Below are positions 7,226 to 14,325 of a stretch of 16,757 nucleotides of DNA, in pieces. The DNA comes from Methanobacteriota archaeon (lineage in GTDB: Archaea > Thermoplasmatota > Poseidoniia > Poseidoniales > Poseidoniaceae): assembly GCA_002726845.1 (NCBI GenBank), contig PBSP01000076.1, forward strand, positions 1 through 16,757. Reading direction: 5' to 3'. Below the pieces are notes generated by a model. It was not told where the DNA came from and did not search any database. It worked only from the letters and a program-made list of their open reading frames with translations. Both the position numbers and the translations under genes were made by a program. The stretch's first letter is position 1. Each line of letters starts with the position of its first letter.

Positions 7226-8343
7226 TCTTTCAACTCCGAACCATACATCCAACGATCTTGGTCTGGGTCCCACTCGTCCCATGTGGGGATGGTTTCTAGG
7301 ACTTGCAGATATTGCTCGGGAACAATACCAGGGACAATGAATGCTTTTTGGCGGTTCAATGGATAGGGGTTTCTCAAGTCGATTCCTAGCACTCCAAGAA
7401 CGGCACGGGCAACGTACCATGTAGCTTGAGAATTCCAACCGTGAGCGATTTTGATGACAATGCCAAGCCCCTTCGGATAGTCTGGATGTTCAATCGCAAG
7501 ACCGAGCAACCCATCCGCTCCTTCTTTGGCAATTACGGACCCTTCACCCGCTTTGAGAATGGTTGAATCGAGTCGATTGAAGCCGCCAACCAGATCTGGG
7601 TGGCGGACCATGGCCTCCCAAATCCAGTCTTCTTCTTTGTCGCGCACCAGTCCTGCATAAATTTGAGCCAATTCTGCAACTGTGTTGGAAACTGTTGGTA
7701 GACCACAGCCATCCTTTGCAATACGCAGTGGCTCCCAGTCCTTGCCAAGGTATCGGCGAATTTCGGTCAAGTATGCATTGAAGACCTGATGGCTTGGCAG
7801 CGTGTATCCTGCTCGATTCCAGCCTTTTTCTCGGCATCCGCGTAAAATAGCTGCGTGTTCGCCTGAACAGGTGTGATACCATCGACGAGGACGGCGAACT
7901 TGACGACCGAATTGAATCAGTGGAACATCGAGCGGAGTCAGCATCAAAGGCCATTCGGAATGAGACAGTAGCGACTGGGCTGCAGCCACGTGTTCCGTAT
8001 CCCCATTGTGGCTTGCAACCGATATGGCCTTCTGTTCCCAAGACAACGACGACAATTCGTTCACGAAGGCTTTGAGCATGAACGGTTTCATCATCGAGCG
8101 ACCGTAGCAGAGGACATTTCCTCCAAACGAATGAATGACTTCATCACCATGAGCCCATGCCACTGCGCCGTGAATGGTTGTCTCAGAGACCCCATTCCTT
8201 CGATAATCGACGAGTGGTTCCCACGCAACATCACGCCCGGTAGGGATTCCATCGATCTTTTCTCCGAGCGGCGAGTCAGGAAACAATCCGCTTCCTGGAC
8301 GGCCTGGTTTTACTGCAGAGTGTCCATGGTGGTTGATTTTCAC
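7222..8343 (-). CDS. Asparaginase II-like (Rhizobium ReAV-type) amidohydrolase with a changed active-site lysine
   Basis: The 373 residues belong to the asparaginase II family, which hydrolyses L-asparagine using a serine-lysine SxxK dyad in a beta-lactamase-like fold. The dyad is seen as S83-M-M-K86 in YGRSMMKPF. SHNGD (111-115), TCSGEHAA (158-165), KDGCGLPTVSN (210-220) and AKEGADG (272-278) are the other family blocks. In characterised members the third block is CSGKH, with the lysine and cysteine next to a metal; here the lysine is glutamate (E162), while C159 and C213 remain. An N-terminal extension of about 35 residues precedes the family core. The start is GTG, supported by a near-perfect Shine-Dalgarno site and a GTGA overlap with the upstream oxidoreductase gene. 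It sits in the catabolic operon, so it may act on another amide or release ammonia. Family is sure; substrate is not. Confidence 0.9.
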   Translation of the reverse strand: MKINHHGHSAVKPGRPGSGLFPDSPLGEKIDGIPTGRDVAWEPLVDYRRNGVSETTIHGAVAWAHGDEVIHSFGGNVLCYGRSMMKPFMLKAFVNELSSLSWEQKAISVASHNGDTEHVAAAQSLLSHSEWPLMLTPLDVPLIQFGRQVRRPRRWYHTCSGEHAAILRGCREKGWNRAGYTLPSHQVFNAYLTEIRRYLGKDWEPLRIAKDGCGLPTVSNTVAELAQIYAGLVRDKEEDWIWEAMVRHPDLVGGFNRLDSTILKAGEGSVIAKEGADGLLGLAIEHPDYPKGLGIVIKIAHGWNSQATWYVARAVLGVLGIDLRNPYPLNRQKAFIVPGIVPEQYLQVLETIPTWDEWDPDQDRWMYGSELKE

Positions 8344-9575
8344 GGTAGATCACCTCCCAGGAGTTCCTCGACTCTTGGCACTACCTTTTGCATGTATGCG
8401 CGCATGTTTCGACAGACACGATCGCTGTCGTGATTGAAGAAATCAAACCATGCCATAATTCGATCTTTTGGATGAAATCTTGCGACCAATTGTTGAGCAA
8501 CGTCTTCAACATTACCAATCAAAGCGTTTTGTGCAGCGTTCTGAACCTTTGAGGGGTCGATGGTCCCCTCAAGAGCGTTCCAATAGGCGCCTAAGGCTTG
8601 CTCGGCTTCGCGGTGTGCTTCAGCTCGTTGCTGCTCCATGTCGAGATGCGGTTCGTCGTTGAGGAAAACAAAACTTGTTCGAGGCATGTCTGAACGCATC
8701 CAATCACCACCATCGGGGTGGAAACATGCTCGCATTCGTTCATGGGTCGCCTCGATTACTTCGGGTTGGGTGATCGAGAGATTGAAGACGCGAACAGGGA
8801 GTATCGAATTGACGAAGACTTGTGCATCGGGGTCGTGCGTGCCAGCGACGAGCACAAGTTGGTCGCGATTGAAGGTGTTTGGAACGATGCGAATGTCTTC
8901 AAACAAGTATCGGCGTTCAAAACCAATCTCATCATCGTCAGAACCGTTGGTTTGTTGAACCCGTTCCCAATCCTCATCGTTTTTGAAATTCTTTCTGGTA
9001 AGTGTTGTCTTACGAACGGTCTCTGAGGAAACGGTATCCCCTCGAAGCAAACGCAAGAAGATCTCACTGGCCTCCAAGAATATCTGTGATCGCAAAGCGG
9101 GCCATGCAGCCTCTTCGAGAGGTGTTCGTGGAACAATACCGTAGGGTCGGGCCATAAATTCAAACCGTCCTGCAGAGAATCCAACGTGCAGTTTGCGTTT
9201 ATCCTCGTTCACAGCTAGGAGTTGCAAGGTATTGGCAATGCGCTCTGCTTGTGCAATAGGGCCACCGGATGCAAGTATGGAAACAACTGCACTACCAATC
9301 TCAATGTCTTTGGTCCGACGGAAGGACTCCATCGCAAGTTGAGGAAAGTCCGTACAAAGGCCAACTTCGCCTTGCCAGTGCGGAACAACGGGGTGTTTGT
9401 TTGATTTTTGGGTCTCGGTTGAGAGGTGAGCTTGTGCAAGCCATCCGACACCGAACCCCAACTCATCCGCTGTTTCCAGTTGTTGGAAGTAATTTCTCAA
9501 CATGGTTTGTTCATCAGGGATGTGCCCATCAGCGTCGGGGGTTTGACTGATGGAGAAGAAAATGTCGTGTTTCAT
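8340..9575 (-). CDS. LLM-class (luciferase-like) flavin-dependent oxidoreductase
   Basis: The 411-residue protein has the bacterial-luciferase-like TIM-barrel pattern: FFSISQTP at the N-terminus (6-13), TADELGFGVGWLAQAHL (35-51), IEIGSAVVSI (91-100), AERIANTLQLL (110-120), then LHVGFSAGRFEF (129-140). Such enzymes use FMN or F420 to oxygenate or oxidise small molecules. A polar insert with acidic runs lies near 190-220. Family members usually have 320-400 residues, so this one is slightly long. It is the first gene of a tightly coupled set with the amidohydrolase and the dehydrogenase, with GAGGGG just before its ATG, and may prepare the substrate for ring cleavage. No flavin reductase gene is nearby. 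The cofactor and substrate cannot be read from the sequence. Confidence 0.9.
   Translation of the reverse strand: MKHDIFFSISQTPDADGHIPDEQTMLRNYFQQLETADELGFGVGWLAQAHLSTETQKSNKHPVVPHWQGEVGLCTDFPQLAMESFRRTKDIEIGSAVVSILASGGPIAQAERIANTLQLLAVNEDKRKLHVGFSAGRFEFMARPYGIVPRTPLEEAAWPALRSQIFLEASEIFLRLLRGDTVSSETVRKTTLTRKNFKNDEDWERVQQTNGSDDDEIGFERRYLFEDIRIVPNTFNRDQLVLVAGTHDPDAQVFVNSILPVRVFNLSITQPEVIEATHERMRACFHPDGGDWMRSDMPRTSFVFLNDEPHLDMEQQRAEAHREAEQALGAYWNALEGTIDPSKVQNAAQNALIGNVEDVAQQLVARFHPKDRIMAWFDFFNHDSDRVCRNMRAYMQKVVPRVEELLGGDLP
8348..8357 (-). promoter_or_regulatory. Full-length Shine-Dalgarno site for the asparaginase-like gene
   Basis: The minus strand reads GGAGGTGATC, complementary to the conserved 3' end of 16S rRNA, and ends four bases before the GTG start at 8343. 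It lies within the last codons of the upstream oxidoreductase gene, allowing re-initiation at the GTGA junction. It decides the non-ATG start. Confidence 0.85.
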
Positions 9576-9580
9576 GCACT

Positions 9581-9587
9581 TCCCCTC
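9581..9587 (-). promoter_or_regulatory. Shine-Dalgarno site of the LLM oxidoreductase gene
   Basis: The minus strand reads GAGGGGA about five bases before the ATG at 9575. The 52-base gap to the TPR gene upstream shows no convincing TATA box, so co-transcription with that gene is possible. Confidence 0.5.
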
Positions 9588-9627
9588 TTCATCCCCAACA
9601 CGTCAAACAACATAACCCGTTCGTAGC

Positions 9628-10440
9628 CTACTTGACCTCTTCACCGAGGGAGGTCAAATCATGAAGACGCTTCTTGAGCAAATCTGGAGTGGCAAGACCC
9701 AATTGCATGAACAAATGCATCGTATCGGACAAAGCGAGTAATGCATCGTTGTACCGCATTTCGATTTCTGCAAGGTCGGCAATGCCCCAACTTGCCACCA
9801 GATGGCCCGCAGGATCTTCAAGGCGTTTGGCAAGATCCAGGCTTTCTTGATACATTTCGGATGCAGTACCAAGCTCTCCAAGGCTGGCTTGAGCATGCGC
9901 CATATCGGCAAGAGCCTCCATGCGCAGAACATCCTTTTCCAAGGCTATGGCGAGTTCAAGGCGTCTCGTGTCATGGAGAATTGCAGTGTCCCAATCTTGC
10001 GCTATCCGTGCGCAATGGGAGAGAACTGCAAGACCGTAAATCATCCCCTCCTTGTCTTCGATGGATTCCCTCAAGGTTAAGGAACGGCGTACGGATGTCT
10101 GTGCTGCTTCGTTTTCATCGAGAGAGAGAAGCATGAGTCCGTGATGATGCAACACGGCAGCAGCAAGTGGCGCCCCGTTTTCGAGCGATTCAGATTCAAA
10201 CGCCAATTCGGCGAACTCGTCAGCACTACCAGAATTTCTCTTGAGGTATTCAAAACGTGCCCATCCCCTTTCAACGTCATCCTTCGCTGCAGTTTGCGCA
10301 TGTTCGACCAAACGGCCCAGCAATTCCACATCACCTATGGATTCAACCAACGGCAAGATCCCTAACGCCAGCGGTGTATTGATGGAATCAATGGAACCTC
10401 CGCGCGTCAACATGTCAACGATTTCCTTGGCCTTTTCCAT
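9628..10440 (-). CDS. TPR-like helical repeat protein
   Basis: From the ATG at 10440 the protein has 270 residues and is almost entirely alpha-helical, without a signal peptide or membrane segment. Repeated pairs of amphipathic helices about 34-42 residues apart match tetratricopeptide repeats, with phrases such as AAAVLHHHGLMLLSLDENEAAQTSVRRS broken into similar later units: YGLAVLSHCARIAQDWDTAI, then ALADMAHAQASLGELGTASE with YQESLDLAKRLED, then SWGIADLAEIEMRYNDALLA. Such proteins are protein-binding scaffolds. The frame extends to an ATG at 10458, but AGAGGT lies four bases before the ATG at 10440, which I prefer. It precedes the LLM gene on the same strand by 52 bases. No partner can be named. 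Confidence 0.8.
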   Translation of the reverse strand: MEKAKEIVDMLTRGGSIDSINTPLALGILPLVESIGDVELLGRLVEHAQTAAKDDVERGWARFEYLKRNSGSADEFAELAFESESLENGAPLAAAVLHHHGLMLLSLDENEAAQTSVRRSLTLRESIEDKEGMIYGLAVLSHCARIAQDWDTAILHDTRRLELAIALEKDVLRMEALADMAHAQASLGELGTASEMYQESLDLAKRLEDPAGHLVASWGIADLAEIEMRYNDALLALSDTMHLFMQLGLATPDLLKKRLHDLTSLGEEVK

Positions 10441-10444
10441 CGAA

Positions 10445-10450
10445 ACCTCT
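10445..10450 (-). promoter_or_regulatory. Shine-Dalgarno site supporting the start of the TPR-like gene
   Basis: The minus strand reads AGAGGT four bases before the ATG at 10440, favouring that start over the ATG at 10458, which has no such site. Confidence 0.5.
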
Positions 10451-10458
10451 TCTGCCAT

Positions 10459-10546
10459 GTGACGACGAAACAGATTCGCGCCAAGAACCTATGCTTGACA
10501 TGGAATGCACCTTGAGGATTCATAACAGTGATGCCAATCCAGACTC
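10459..10546. promoter_or_regulatory. Divergent intergenic region, TPR gene / DNase I-like gene
   Basis: About 88 bases separate the two divergent genes. It must contain the promoter of the nuclease-galactokinase pair and probably that of the TPR gene. I see no convincing TATA box, operator repeat or Shine-Dalgarno site before the nuclease ATG; TTCATAAC near 10518-10525 is the most AT-rich candidate. Confidence 0.3.
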
Positions 10547-11518
10547 ATGGCACGGCACGACAAAGCGTTGCAAGGTGTCATGCTTGTTGCACTCTTGATT
10601 CTCTTTCCAATGACCATTCAACTACTCGTTCATCAAGATGAAAGCCCTCTGTGGCGAACCGTCTACGTGGAAGTTGATTCGGAGGAGGACGAAGAGATTG
10701 ATGCACGATCGGAGCCACCTCGTCGAGAGGACGTTGCTCGCATTGCAACCTTCAACATCAAGATTTTTGGTGAAGCAAAAATGGGGAAAGCGGACGTTGT
10801 TTCCGAACTGGTAAACATCACCGTGCGTTACGACATGCTTGTTGTCCAGGAAATTAAAGACCTCGATCAAACGGTTCCGTACGATTTTCTTGACGCCATC
10901 AATGCAAAATCCAACGAAACGTATGCCTTGGTTCTGAGTGAACGTTCTGGACAACAAGACGACGATCAAAGCGGACAAGAACAATATGCATTCTATTACC
11001 GAACCTCTCGATTTGAAGCAACATCGTTTTGGCTGCACAACGATTCTGAGAACGATCAATTCCAAAGAGAACCGCTGATTTCAAACTTCAATTTGCTGGC
11101 GGACAATGGTTCAATACTCGAAGAAATTGCATTGATTACCGTCCATACCAAGCCGGCTTCTGCCGTCAATGAAACGGGGGCGTTGCACAACGTTGTTGAA
11201 ACATACAAGCAGAATTCAACCCACAACCACATCATCGTCTTGGGTGATTTCAATGCTGACTGCGGATACGCCTCGACATACGAACTGGATCAATTGGACA
11301 TCAGGAGCTCTGAATACACATGGGTCGTTCCGGATTCTGCAGACACCACGTTTTCAGAGAACACCCACTGTGCCTACGATCGAATCGTAATGACCAGTGA
11401 TGTCAATGGCCGATTTTTCGACCGATGGGGGGTTGATCGGAACATGAGTGATTCGGATGTTTCAGATCACTATCCAGTATGGTTCGACCTCGACATCAGC
11501 GAGGATGTGCAAGAATGA
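10547..11518 (+). CDS. Membrane-anchored DNase I-like nuclease (endonuclease/exonuclease/phosphatase family)
   Basis: The 323-residue protein has an N-terminal hydrophobic segment (about 8-28) that is a signal anchor or signal peptide, then an acidic spacer (42-62), then a DNase I fold. Motifs run in order: IATFNIKIFG with N70, LVVQEIKD with the metal-binding E102, the catalytic histidine in ITVHTKP (H200), VLGDFNADCGY with D234 and N236, CAYDRIV with D278, and VSDHYPVW with D307 and H308. PDSADTT (262-268) followed by THCAYDRIV, with a cysteine pair C239/C275, closely mirrors vertebrate DNase I, where the equivalent cysteines form a disulfide. This implies an extracytoplasmic enzyme that degrades DNA outside the cell, plausibly for phosphorus, nitrogen and nucleosides. 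It is translationally coupled to the galactokinase by an ATGA overlap. Sphingomyelinase-type activity is less likely given the DNase I-specific blocks. Confidence 0.9.
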   Translation: MARHDKALQGVMLVALLILFPMTIQLLVHQDESPLWRTVYVEVDSEEDEEIDARSEPPRREDVARIATFNIKIFGEAKMGKADVVSELVNITVRYDMLVVQEIKDLDQTVPYDFLDAINAKSNETYALVLSERSGQQDDDQSGQEQYAFYYRTSRFEATSFWLHNDSENDQFQREPLISNFNLLADNGSILEEIALITVHTKPASAVNETGALHNVVETYKQNSTHNHIIVLGDFNADCGYASTYELDQLDIRSSEYTWVVPDSADTTFSENTHCAYDRIVMTSDVNGRFFDRWGVDRNMSDSDVSDHYPVWFDLDISEDVQE

Positions 11519-12348
11519 GGCGTCGAGCATCTGTACCTGGACGCGTCAACATTATCGGAGAACACACCGATTATGCTGGAGGTTGTTCACTTGCCTTTGC
11601 TTCGCAGCATCGTTTGATTTTAGACGTGGATTTCAACCAATCAGAGTATGTTGGTGACGAAACGGTGCTAGCATTGTGGAGAGAAGCAGGCGGTCCACCT
11701 GCTCACTTGAAAGTCGACAGCACCATTCCAATTGGTAAAGGGATGGCTTCATCAGCTGCGTTGTGTCTTGCTGTTGTTCTCTGTGCCCATGGACCTGATA
11801 TGGACAAACAAGCAGCATGTTTGGAGGCACAACGTCTCGAGCATGTCGTTCTTGGAACTCCGTGCGGTCTTTTGGATCAAATGGCTATGATGTATTCAAC
11901 CACTCAACACTGCACGTTGATTGACTTTTCAACAATGGAAACTGTTGCGATGGTGTTACCGGATTCGTGGAAATTCAAACTGATCGACTCTGGAATTCAT
12001 CGAACACTTCGAACCCATAATTATCAACAAACAACCACAGAACAAATCAAACAGACCCACGTAACTGAAGAAAATTCGCGTGTTCATGATGCTGTCAATG
12101 CCATTCCTGAGGTTCTTGGCAGATTGCTCAACACCACCCATGATTCTTTGCGCTCAATCGGCGTAAGTACACCGGAAATGGACGCTCAAGTTGAAGCATT
12201 GCAACGATTGGATGGCGTCCACGGTGCCCGAATGATGGGAGGAGGTTTTGGTGGGATGATTCTGGTACTGGTCGAGCGTGAAGACATCCTTCCTGAGCAA
12301 AGCATACTCATTGCATCAGCGGCTGGATTCGTTGAAGAATTTCTCTAA
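11515..12348 (+). CDS. galK-like: Short galactokinase-like GHMP kinase
   Basis: It would phosphorylate galactose or a related sugar at C1 using ATP. From the ATG at 11515 there are 277 residues, well below the usual 350-390. The galactokinase signature PGRVNIIGEHTDY (8-20) is intact, including the sugar-binding E16, H17 and D19. The ATP loop is IPIGKGMASSAA (71-82), the catalytic aspartate lies in CGLLDQMAM (D121), and GARMMGGGFGG (237-247) is the third GHMP motif. The shortening comes from a minimal N-terminus and compact loops, not from loss of a motif. The ATG overlaps the stop of the nuclease gene (ATGA), with GAGG about ten bases upstream; a longer start at 11479 would lie fully inside the nuclease gene. 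The last 33 bases also encode the end of the glycosidase/nucleotidyltransferase on the other strand. Another sugar, such as an amino sugar or glucuronate, is possible. Confidence 0.87.
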   Translation: MRRRASVPGRVNIIGEHTDYAGGCSLAFASQHRLILDVDFNQSEYVGDETVLALWREAGGPPAHLKVDSTIPIGKGMASSAALCLAVVLCAHGPDMDKQAACLEAQRLEHVVLGTPCGLLDQMAMMYSTTQHCTLIDFSTMETVAMVLPDSWKFKLIDSGIHRTLRTHNYQQTTTEQIKQTHVTEENSRVHDAVNAIPEVLGRLLNTTHDSLRSIGVSTPEMDAQVEALQRLDGVHGARMMGGGFGGMILVLVEREDILPEQSILIASAAGFVEEFL

Positions 12349-14325
12349 TCGTTCAAGACGTTCAGGAGTTCCAATGTCCCAGAACTGTGTGGAATCCACG
12401 TGCACGTGAATCTCGGTAGAAAGGGCTGGATAGATTGTGTTCTCCCACGACCATGTTCCTTCTTTTCCATGATCCAACACAACAGATTTACGAACCACTG
12501 AGGTTCCTGCCTCATAGCCATTGAATCGACCGATGTCGATCTCTTCTTTGTTGTAGGCAACCAATCGCCCTTGTTCGAATTGTAGATTTTTCTCTTCATG
12601 ATCCGGGGTTACCGTCATCGTCAACAGTGACGAAGTCTTTCGGTGAAGTTCGACAAGAGGGTTGTAATCAATGGGGTGGTAATCGTCACCCCACAACAGG
12701 ATAAACTCGTCCTCGAGTTCGTCTCTTGCGTTCCACAACGCACCGCCTGTACCCAATTGATGAGGTTCTTGAACAAAAGAAAGTTCGAGTCCTGGATATG
12801 AAAAATCATCAAATTTTTCACCATGATGTCCTGTTAGGATCAACACACGATTGCATCCTTGACCGTTTACCCAATCAAGTATGTGAGCCAACATAGGCTT
12901 TCCTCCAACTTCGACCAATGGTTTCGGCATGTCCTTGGTTTTCTCACCAAGTCGGCTACCAAGCCCTCCTGCAAGGACAACCACTTGCGGCATTCGATGA
13001 TGTTGAGCAATGGACGCATACAACGCTCCACTTTCACGCAGGGTTCGCTTTTGTGTATCAAAATCAACATGATACAAACCAAAACGTTGATCATACCCCT
13101 CGGCCCACTCAAAATTATCCATAAGCGTCCAATGGTAAAATCCTCGAACGTCGTATCCTTTAGCAATCGCTTCCGAGGTGATTTGTAAATGCCTTCGAAC
13201 GTGTTCTGGACGCATGTCGTCATCGTCGTCTGCGACACCGTTCTCGGTTACAATAATCGGTATGTTGAGATTCGCAACCATCTCTATTGCACGTTTAAGA
13301 CCCTCTGCATACATAGCATATCGGAAATCGGTACGTTCCTCCCAAGGTCGTATCAGGGGGTCAATTTCCACCTTCGTCGGCATAAAAGGTGTTGTCAACA
13401 AATGTGTGTAGTAATTTAATCCGATGAAATCACTGCTGGATTTTAGGCCTTCAATGGCAACACTACGAAACGCTGAAGGAGGCTTAAATCGGCCATTTTT
13501 CAACCCCTTGAGCCAGCATCGATTGAACATTCCATCGAGGAGATTTGCCTGTATCCTGTGCAATGGATTCCAGCGTCTGTACGGATCGAAAATGTTGATG
13601 TTTTTGACCAATCCAATGTTTGCTTTCTGTCCGTTTTCCATGGATTTTAGCATACGATAACAACGGGCATGAGCGCGCATCAAATTAAGCGACACGTTCC
13701 GTGTCTTTCGGAATGAGCGCTCGCCTGGGGGAAATTCACCGAGCACATACCCCATTGAAGCATAAACGGCGGGCTCGTTAATTGTGCACCACCATGTTAC
13801 TCGATCGCTCAAAACCTCAAACATCTTGGTACTGAATCGAATCCAGTAAACAATGTTCGCCTCCTTTTCGAATGCACCTAAATCTTCCCACCACAATGGA
13901 TTGGTAAAATGATGAAGTGTGACCATTGGTTGAATGCCTCGTTGCAATAAGTCATCAACGAGACCACTGTACCACGCAATTGCGTCCTCATTCCAGACAC
14001 CCATTTCAGGTTCAATCCGACTCCATTCAAGGGAAAATCTGTAATGGGTAACCTTGAGATTTTGAATAAGTTCCATATCTTCAGTCCTACGGTTCCAATG
14101 ATCGCATGCATCACCGCTGTGTTGGCCGCTCTTGGAAGAAGGTTCAAATCGCGACCAGTTGTTGGTGTTACCGCCCTCAATTTGGTGCGATGCAGTTGCA
14201 ACACCCCACATGAAATCTGGCGGGAATGCTTGACCGTTCAACAAGGGCGCATAATCCACGTTGCCCCAGTCTCGATGTTCTTCAACGCCCATAGCACCAC
14301 AGACCATCACTGAACTCGTGTCCAT
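12316..14325 (-). CDS. Fusion: GH1 beta-glycosidase + sugar-1-phosphate nucleotidyltransferase
   Basis: One 669-residue frame joins two complete enzymes. Residues about 33-440 are a family 1 glycoside hydrolase: the N-terminal signature FMWGVATASHQIEG (38-51), the acid/base glutamate in TINEP (E184), NYYT (304-307), the nucleophile in TENG (E361) and YHWTLMDNFEWAEGY (397-411). Residues 445-669 are a nucleotidyltransferase of the mannose-1-phosphate guanylyltransferase/MurU/HddC kind: VVVLAGGLGSRLG (448-460), MPKPLVEVGGKPML (466-479), the metal motif LLWGDDY (543-549) and WDIGTPERL (649-657). A methionine (M445, ATG at 12993) sits exactly where a free-standing transferase would begin, so internal initiation is possible. 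No signal peptide is present, so both activities are cytoplasmic. ATGs at 14307 (TGATG junction with the upstream stop) and 14292 are equally good starts. The pairing suggests sugar release followed by nucleotide activation. Confidence 0.92.
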   Translation of the reverse strand: MDTSSVMVCGAMGVEEHRDWGNVDYAPLLNGQAFPPDFMWGVATASHQIEGGNTNNWSRFEPSSKSGQHSGDACDHWNRRTEDMELIQNLKVTHYRFSLEWSRIEPEMGVWNEDAIAWYSGLVDDLLQRGIQPMVTLHHFTNPLWWEDLGAFEKEANIVYWIRFSTKMFEVLSDRVTWWCTINEPAVYASMGYVLGEFPPGERSFRKTRNVSLNLMRAHARCYRMLKSMENGQKANIGLVKNINIFDPYRRWNPLHRIQANLLDGMFNRCWLKGLKNGRFKPPSAFRSVAIEGLKSSSDFIGLNYYTHLLTTPFMPTKVEIDPLIRPWEERTDFRYAMYAEGLKRAIEMVANLNIPIIVTENGVADDDDDMRPEHVRRHLQITSEAIAKGYDVRGFYHWTLMDNFEWAEGYDQRFGLYHVDFDTQKRTLRESGALYASIAQHHRMPQVVVLAGGLGSRLGEKTKDMPKPLVEVGGKPMLAHILDWVNGQGCNRVLILTGHHGEKFDDFSYPGLELSFVQEPHQLGTGGALWNARDELEDEFILLWGDDYHPIDYNPLVELHRKTSSLLTMTVTPDHEEKNLQFEQGRLVAYNKEEIDIGRFNGYEAGTSVVRKSVVLDHGKEGTWSWENTIYPALSTEIHVHVDSTQFWDIGTPERLERLEKFFNESSR

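Noticed and set aside
7226..7438. Upstream extension of the aldehyde dehydrogenase frame (would give 552 residues)
   Set aside because: It lies wholly inside the asparaginase-like gene, has a non-family, arginine/proline/cysteine-rich sequence, and the ATGA junction at 7225 gives a family-typical start.
7544..8041. Minus-strand frame of 165 residues inside the asparaginase-like gene
   Set aside because: Serine/arginine-rich shadow of a gene with strong family motifs in its own frame.
2023..9575. A Rut-type uracil degradation cluster (LLM enzyme, RidA protein, transporter)
   Set aside because: The RidA domain is attached to a ring-cleavage subunit, the transporter is APC type, and the RutB/RutF counterparts are missing; only the general logic is similar.
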